A stretch of 64,000 bases of DNA, from contig NZ_BOMQ01000099.1 of assembly GCF_016862275.1 (NCBI RefSeq), positions 1 through 64,000 of the forward strand, written 5' to 3'. The position numbers were made by a program, and so were the translations under genes. Source of the stretch: Actinoplanes nipponensis (lineage in GTDB: Bacteria; Actinomycetota; Actinomycetes; Mycobacteriales; Micromonosporaceae). Positions 60,029 to 64,000 of this stretch are shown piece by piece (positions within the stretch are counted from its first letter, which is position 1; each line of letters opens with the position of its first letter). The notes below the pieces were generated by a model. The model did not search any database and had not been told where the DNA came from. It worked only from the letters and a program-made list of their open reading frames with translations.

Positions 60029-61153
60029 TCACCGGGCCGTGGCGTAGGCCGCGAACCGGTCGACGAGGCTGCGTGGCGCGTCGGCGTCGAAGCACAGCGT
60101 CAGGTTGTCCGCGGCCTCCCGGGCGGCTTGCGCGCTGCGCGGGAAGAGCGCCTGCTCGTAGGCGGTGAGCGCGGCCTCGATGGCGCCGGGGTGCGCGGCG
60201 ATGGCCTCGCCGAGCTCGGCGCCGTCGAGCATGGCCAGGTTGGCCCCCTCGCCGGCGAACGGCGACATGAGGTGCGCGGCGTCGCCGAGCAGGGTCACGC
60301 CGGGCACCCGGGCCCAGCGGTGCTCGATCGGCAGGGCGTGGATCGCCCGGGGGACCAGCGGGCCGTCGGCCTCGGTGATCAGGGCCCGCAGCTCGGGCGC
60401 CCAGCCGGCGAACTGTTCCAGCAGGGCGGCCCGGGCCCGGTCGGGGTCGGCGAAGTCGACGGTGGAGAGCCATTCCGCGGGCGTGGTGAGCGCGGCGTAG
60501 ACGTGCAGGCTGCCGTCGGTCTCGCGGTGGGCCAGGAAGCCCCGGCCGGCGCTCAGCGCGAACAGCATGCCGGCCCCGACCACCGCGGCCGGCCCGGGGT
60601 GCCGGGCGTCGGCGTCGTGCAGGTCGATCTCGACGAACGACACCCCGGCGTACGCCGGGCGGGCCCCGGAGACCAGCGGCCGGATCCGCGACCAGGCGCC
60701 GTCCGCGCCGACCAGCACGTCGGTGGCGACCGTGGTGCCGTCGGCCAGGCGCAGCTGGTGCGGCTCGGCGCCGGTGACCTTGCTGCCCCACCGGATCGTG
60801 CCGTCCGGCAGCGAGTCCAGCAGCATCCGGCGCAGCTGTCCACGGTCGACCTCGGGGCGGGCGCCGTCGCCGTCGTCGGTCTCGGCGAAGTGCAGGCGGT
60901 TGTGCTGGTCCAGGACCCGGGTGGCCTCCCCGCCGGGGTGGATGATCGACCGGAACTCGGCGGTCAGGCCGGCCTTCTCCAGGGCCACCTGGCCGTTCTC
61001 GGCGTGGATGTCCAGCATGCCGCCCTGGGTGCGGGCGGCCGGGGACTCGTCGAGCTCGTAGACGGTGGCGGGGATGCCGTGCCGGTGCAGGACGCGGGCG
61101 AGGACGAGCCCGCCGAGTCCCGCGCCGACGATGGAGATGGTGGGAGTGGTCAT
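60029..61153 (-). CDS. FAD-dependent monooxygenase, TetX-like
   Basis: 374 aa class A flavoprotein monooxygenase. FAD site VGAGLGGLVLARVLHRHGI (about 7-25), Arg/Asp region GGMLDIHAENGQVALEKAGL, RPEVDRGQLRRMLLDSLPDG (about 100-119) and GDAAHLMSPFAGEGANLAML (about 281-300). Its arrangement and several segments resemble the tetracycline-inactivating TetX group, but the substrate here is unknown. RBS AGGAGG before ATG 61153; promoter carries a TetR-type operator. Convergent with the hydrolase gene. Confidence 0.88.
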   Translation of the reverse strand: MTTPTISIVGAGLGGLVLARVLHRHGIPATVYELDESPAARTQGGMLDIHAENGQVALEKAGLTAEFRSIIHPGGEATRVLDQHNRLHFAETDDGDGARPEVDRGQLRRMLLDSLPDGTIRWGSKVTGAEPHQLRLADGTTVATDVLVGADGAWSRIRPLVSGARPAYAGVSFVEIDLHDADARHPGPAAVVGAGMLFALSAGRGFLAHRETDGSLHVYAALTTPAEWLSTVDFADPDRARAALLEQFAGWAPELRALITEADGPLVPRAIHALPIEHRWARVPGVTLLGDAAHLMSPFAGEGANLAMLDGAELGEAIAAHPGAIEAALTAYEQALFPRSAQAAREAADNLTLCFDADAPRSLVDRFAAYATAR

Positions 61154-61174
61154 GACGTTCCTCCTGGAAAACTA

Positions 61175-61196
61175 GTTCGTGACGAACGCGTTCGTC
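61175..61196 (-). promoter_or_regulatory. TetR operator in the monooxygenase promoter
   Basis: Perfect 16-bp palindrome GACGAACGCGTTCGTC (61181-61196), overlapped by a second, GTTCGTGACGAAC (61175-61187). The -10 TAGTTT of the monooxygenase gene follows directly on the minus strand. It shares GACGAAC/GTTCGTC arms with the site by the TetR gene. Confidence 0.75.
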
Positions 61197-61233
61197 CTGG
61201 GCATGCGGGGGTGAGGGTGTGCGGAGCGGGGGA

Positions 61234-61920
61234 TCAGGAGCCGGGTGCGGTGGTGCTCAGGCCCTGGATGATCGAGGCGAAGGCCCAGCGCGTCCGCTGC
61301 TCGCCGGTGCCGGAGAACAGCTCGTCGCGGGCCCGCCCGACGTGCGGATGGGCCCCCGGGTCGGCCGCCCGGACGGCGGCCGCGAGGTCCTCCTCCTCGT
61401 CCGCGGCGTCCACCGCCTCCCGGCGGCTGCCCTGCTCGGCGGCCGTCGCGGTGGCGTGCTGCAGCAGCAGGTCGACACCCCAGGCGGCCTGCCGCACCGG
61501 TACGCCCCCGGCGTGCAGCAGTCCCAGGATCGTGTCGATGAGCCGCAGGTACCGGGGTCCCGACGGGCGCAGGGTGAGCACCGAGCGGGCCAGGCTGGGG
61601 TAGCCGTACAGCAGGACGGTGTACGCGTACAGCAGGTCGATCAGCTCGTCCCGCCACCGGCCGGCCGTGGGTTCGCCGGGCCGGGGCAGGCCGGCGAGCA
61701 GCTCGTCGAGCAGGGCGCCGTGCAGCTCGGCGGTGTTGCGGACGTACACGTACAGCGAGGCGGGGCCGGTGTCGAGCTCGGCGGCCAGCCGGCGCATCGT
61801 GACCCGCTCCAGGCCCTCCTCCCGCATGATCGCCGACGCGACGGCCACCAGGCCCTCGCGGCTCAGCGGGGCCTTGGCCGGACGGTCACGGCGGCTGACG
61901 GGGACGCGGCGCGGGCTCAT
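61234..61920 (-). CDS. TetR family repressor
   Basis: 228 aa. N-terminal helix-turn-helix (about 15-60): LSREGLVAVASAIMREEGLE, TMRRLAAELDTGPASLYVYV. The C-terminal part resembles the TetR class proper, with a long helical ligand domain. ATG 61920 is 6 nt after TACGAT, so it is leaderless. Upstream of, and same strand as, the monooxygenase gene, with operators in both promoters. Inducer unknown. Confidence 0.9.
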   Translation of the reverse strand: MSPRRVPVSRRDRPAKAPLSREGLVAVASAIMREEGLERVTMRRLAAELDTGPASLYVYVRNTAELHGALLDELLAGLPRPGEPTAGRWRDELIDLLYAYTVLLYGYPSLARSVLTLRPSGPRYLRLIDTILGLLHAGGVPVRQAAWGVDLLLQHATATAAEQGSRREAVDAADEEEDLAAAVRAADPGAHPHVGRARDELFSGTGEQRTRWAFASIIQGLSTTAPGS

Positions 61921-61926
61921 AACGCG

Positions 61927-61945
61927 ATCGTAGCGAACATGTTCG
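61927..61945 (-). promoter_or_regulatory. TetR autoregulatory promoter and operator
   Basis: -10 TACGAT at 61927-61932, immediately preceded on the minus strand by the palindrome CGAACATGTTCG (61934-61945), within GACGAACATGTTCGC. Binding would cover the -10/-35 region. Confidence 0.7.
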
Positions 61946-61963
61946 TCAGGCGCCAGCGCCGGC

Positions 61964-63376
61964 CTACCGGAGCAGGCCGGCCGCCAGCCGCCCGGTGTGG
62001 TCCAGGGCGGTCAGGTACGCCCGGGCCCAGGCCAGGATGTCGTGACCGGACAGGTGCTCCCGCATCGCCCGCATCCGGCGCCGCAGGTCGGCCGGCTCGG
62101 CCCCCATCGCGCTCAGCAGCGTCGCCTTGAGCCCGTCCACGTCGTGCGGGTTGACCAGGAAGGCGTGCTCGAACTCGGCGGCCGCCCCGGCGAACTCGCT
62201 GAGCACCAGCGCGCCCGTGCCGTCGGCGCGGGCGGCCACGTACTCCTTGGCGACCAGGTTCATGCCGTCGCGCAGCGGCGTGACCACCATGAGATCGGCG
62301 GTCAGGTACAGCGCGGCCAGGTCGGCCCGGTCGAACGGCTGGTTCAGGTAGTGGATGGCCGGCTCGCCGACCCTTCCGTACTCGCCGTTGATCCGCCCGA
62401 CCTCGCCCTCGATCCGGTCCCGCAGCACCCGGTAGCTGTCCACGCGTTCCCGGCTCGGCACGGCCACCTGCACCATGACGGTGTCGCGCACCTTGACCCG
62501 GCCGTCCCGCAACAACTCGCTGTACGCGGTCAGCCGGTGCTCGATGCCCTTGGTGTAGTCCAGCCGGTCGACGCTGAGCAGCACCCGCCGCGGCTGACCC
62601 AGGTCGGCGCGCATCTTCGCGGCCCGCTTGACGACGTCGGGCCGGGCGGCCAGCGCCGCCATCTCGCTGACGTCGATCGAGACCGGGAACGCGCCGGTAC
62701 GCACCACCCGGCCGTCCAGGGTGATCTGGTCGTCGGTGGCCTGCGCGCCCAGCAGCTTGGTGGCGAGCTGGGCGACGTTGTGCGCGGCCTGCGGGCGCTG
62801 GAGGCCGACCAGGTCCGCGCCGAGCATCCCGGTCAGCAGCTCGGTGCGGCGGGGGAGCTGCATGAACAGCTCGGGCGGGGGGAACGGCACGTGCAGGAAG
62901 AACCCGATGAGGACGTCCGGCCGCAGCTCGCGCAGCAGCCCGGGGACCAGCTGCAGGTGGTAGTCCTGGACCCAGATCGCCGCGCCGGGCTCGGCGACCT
63001 CGGCGGCGGCCTCGGCGAACCGCCGGTTGACGTCCCGGTACGTCTGGAACCAGTCGCGGTGGAACACGGGCTGCTCGACGGCGTCGTGGTACAGCGGCCA
63101 GAGGGTGGAGTTGGCGAAGCCCTCGTAGTAGCCGCGCAGCTCCTTCTCGGACAGTGCGATCGGGCGGATCCGCAGGGTGCCGATGTCGGGCAGGACGGGC
63201 GCGCTGTCGATGCCGCCGTTCCAGCCGATCCAGGTGGCCGGCGTCTGCTGCAGGATCGCGTGCAGGGCGCTGGCCAGGCCGCCGGGGCTGCGCCGCCACT
63301 CGCAGGCGCCGTCCGGGGCGGCGCTGTCATCGAGCGGGAGTCGGTTGGCGACGACCACGAGCGAGCTCTGGCGCAT
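61964..63376 (-). CDS. otsA: Trehalose-6-phosphate synthase
   Basis: 470 aa GT20 enzyme making trehalose-6-phosphate from a nucleotide-glucose and glucose-6-phosphate. Motifs: VVVANRLPL (1-15), GGLASALHAIL (about 30), VWVQDYHLQLVPGLLRELRP (about 131-150), LLSVDRLDYTKGIEHRL (about 246) and TPLRDGMNLVAKEYVAAR (about 353). No phosphatase (otsB) follows in the window. ATG 63376 leaderless: TAACCT, 7 nt. Cytosolic; osmotic and stress protectant role. Confidence 0.95.
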   Translation of the reverse strand: MRQSSLVVVANRLPLDDSAAPDGACEWRRSPGGLASALHAILQQTPATWIGWNGGIDSAPVLPDIGTLRIRPIALSEKELRGYYEGFANSTLWPLYHDAVEQPVFHRDWFQTYRDVNRRFAEAAAEVAEPGAAIWVQDYHLQLVPGLLRELRPDVLIGFFLHVPFPPPELFMQLPRRTELLTGMLGADLVGLQRPQAAHNVAQLATKLLGAQATDDQITLDGRVVRTGAFPVSIDVSEMAALAARPDVVKRAAKMRADLGQPRRVLLSVDRLDYTKGIEHRLTAYSELLRDGRVKVRDTVMVQVAVPSRERVDSYRVLRDRIEGEVGRINGEYGRVGEPAIHYLNQPFDRADLAALYLTADLMVVTPLRDGMNLVAKEYVAARADGTGALVLSEFAGAAAEFEHAFLVNPHDVDGLKATLLSAMGAEPADLRRRMRAMREHLSGHDILAWARAYLTALDHTGRLAAGLLR

Positions 63377-63383
63377 CCACGAA

Positions 63384-63389
63384 AGGTTA
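63384..63389 (-). promoter_or_regulatory. -10 element for leaderless otsA
   Basis: Minus-strand TAACCT, 7 nt, ATG 63376. Confidence 0.55.
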
Positions 63390-63445
63390 CGCGATGGCTA
63401 CCCAGCGAAACAACGTCAGTGATCTATGTCCCTGGCCGGGGCCGG

Positions 63446-63967
63446 TCAGACCACCGCGCCGTCGTCGAAGTCGTCGTCGTCCTCGCCCGAGCGCAGCCGC
63501 CAGACCAGCGTCACCGCGCCGCCCACGATCGCCGTGAACCCGATCAGCGTCACGAAGTCGCGCTCGATCGGCAACAGCCGTGGGAACAGGAACAGCACGA
63601 AGCCGAGCACCACGCCGAGCACGCCGGCGATCGCGTACTTGGAGATGTGCGGCAGCGGGGGCGGCGGTGGCGGGGTGTAGCGCTCGTCGTCCTCGCCGTC
63701 GCCGGTGTCCTCCGTACCGGTGCCGAACGTGTCCAGGCCGTCCAGCAGGGACGGCTCGTCGGTGCGGCGGCGGTTGAGCGAGACGCCCGAGAAGTCGGCG
63801 GCCGACGGCAGCTTGCCGCCCGGCTGGCGCGGCTGCTCCGGCGGGTCGCTGGGCGGGGGGTCCGGCGCGCGGGTCGGATCCACCCCCTCGGCGGCTGGCC
63901 ACGGCGGTGCGGTCGGGTCCACCGGGGCGTGGAAACCGGCGACGATCTTGGCCCACTCGGCGTCCAC
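63446..63967 (-). CDS. Acidic-tail membrane protein, hypothetical
   Basis: 173 aa. Residues 1-100 are Pro/Asp-rich and disordered, including a run of seven Pro; two transmembrane helices (about 112-130 and 138-158); then RLRSGEDDDDFDDGAVV, a very acidic tail. No recognised domain. It precedes otsA on the same strand by 69 bp; a stress or envelope connection is only a guess. GTG start at 63967 near the window edge. Confidence 0.7.
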   Translation of the reverse strand: MDAEWAKIVAGFHAPVDPTAPPWPAAEGVDPTRAPDPPPSDPPEQPRQPGGKLPSAADFSGVSLNRRRTDEPSLLDGLDTFGTGTEDTGDGEDDERYTPPPPPPLPHISKYAIAGVLGVVLGFVLFLFPRLLPIERDFVTLIGFTAIVGGAVTLVWRLRSGEDDDDFDDGAVV

Positions 63968-64000
63968 GGTGCTCTGATCGGTGCGGGCCTCGGGCCGGGG

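Noticed and set aside
61234..61603. Alternative plus-strand 491-aa frame across the TetR and monooxygenase genes
   Set aside because: Antisense shadow; the minus-strand genes have clear domains, starts and operators.
1..64000. tRNA, rRNA, transposase or phage genes
   Set aside because: Read on both strands for cloverleaf, rRNA blocks and DDE/integrase motifs; none was convincing.

Overview
The window is very GC-rich DNA from a filamentous-type actinobacterium. Gene content and order, GTG/TTG starts and frequent leaderless starts suggest the Micromonosporaceae (Actinoplanes-like). This family placement is inference; no rRNA or other marker is present. I see no rRNA, tRNA, CRISPR array, insertion sequence, prophage or plasmid gene. 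About 63 protein genes are supported.

Layout. 1-8.4 kb: leucyl aminopeptidase, gcvT, a YjbR-like protein, cobalamin lower-ligand genes (cobS and a fused cobU-cobT), a site-2 protease homologue and an aldo/keto reductase. 8.4-14.2 kb: one giant 1951-residue protein with a TPR/WG-repeat C-terminus and about 1400 residues of repetitive low-complexity sequence. 14.4-18.6 kb: a three-gene ABC exporter and an XRE-cupin regulator divergent from azlCD. 18.6-19.5 kb: gene-free repeat field. 19.5-26.5 kb: DUF3043, murA, nadA, a 49-residue protein, glycerate kinase, erpA, adenosine kinase and a P-loop kinase. 26.4-36.8 kb: cysteine desulfurase/TusA pair, then the aerobic respiratory block (ctaC, ctaF, ctaG, ctaE, qcrC-qcrA-qcrB) with trpD and a receiver-like protein inserted. 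37.4-38.6 kb: second repeat field. 38.6-48.3 kb: Lrp-type RAM protein, sugar nucleotidyltransferase, Nudix, a short RelA/SpoT homologue, a DEDD/GIY-YIG nuclease, NYN RNase, Cys4 mini-protein, M48 protease and a PimB-type mannosyltransferase. 48.4-57.9 kb: ABC exporter, thioredoxin-like/DUF4395 pair, NarL-type two-component system, SRPBCC protein, DUF5304-like protein, ROK glucokinase and EEP phosphohydrolase. 57.9-64 kb: FMO plus a Ser-less alpha/beta hydrolase, a TetR/TetX-like monooxygenase module, otsA and a membrane protein.

How it works together. The order pepA-gcvT-cobS-cobT-DUF3043-glycerate kinase-erpA-adoK-ctaC-ctaF-trpD-ctaE-qcrCAB-nuclease-pimB-SRPBCC recalls the Mycobacterium tuberculosis Rv2213 to Rv2185c region (from memory). 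Most of the window is therefore conserved actinobacterial core: electron transport to oxygen, Fe-S and sulfur supply (erpA, IscS-like, TusA), NAD and cobalamin synthesis, and envelope synthesis. Accessory parts are the giant WG protein, the ABC exporters, azlCD and the right-hand oxidoreductase/TetR module.

Most interesting signals: (1) two near-identical RecA-NDp/PafBC-like promoter motifs, one before the DEDD/GIY-YIG nuclease and one before an uncharacterised Cys4 mini-protein, suggesting a small DNA-damage regulon; (2) a TetR gene and a TetX-like monooxygenase sharing matched palindromic operators; (3) a RelA/SpoT homologue with intact hydrolase but eroded synthetase motifs; (4) paired hairpin elements inside the repeat field; (5) the giant WG-repeat protein.
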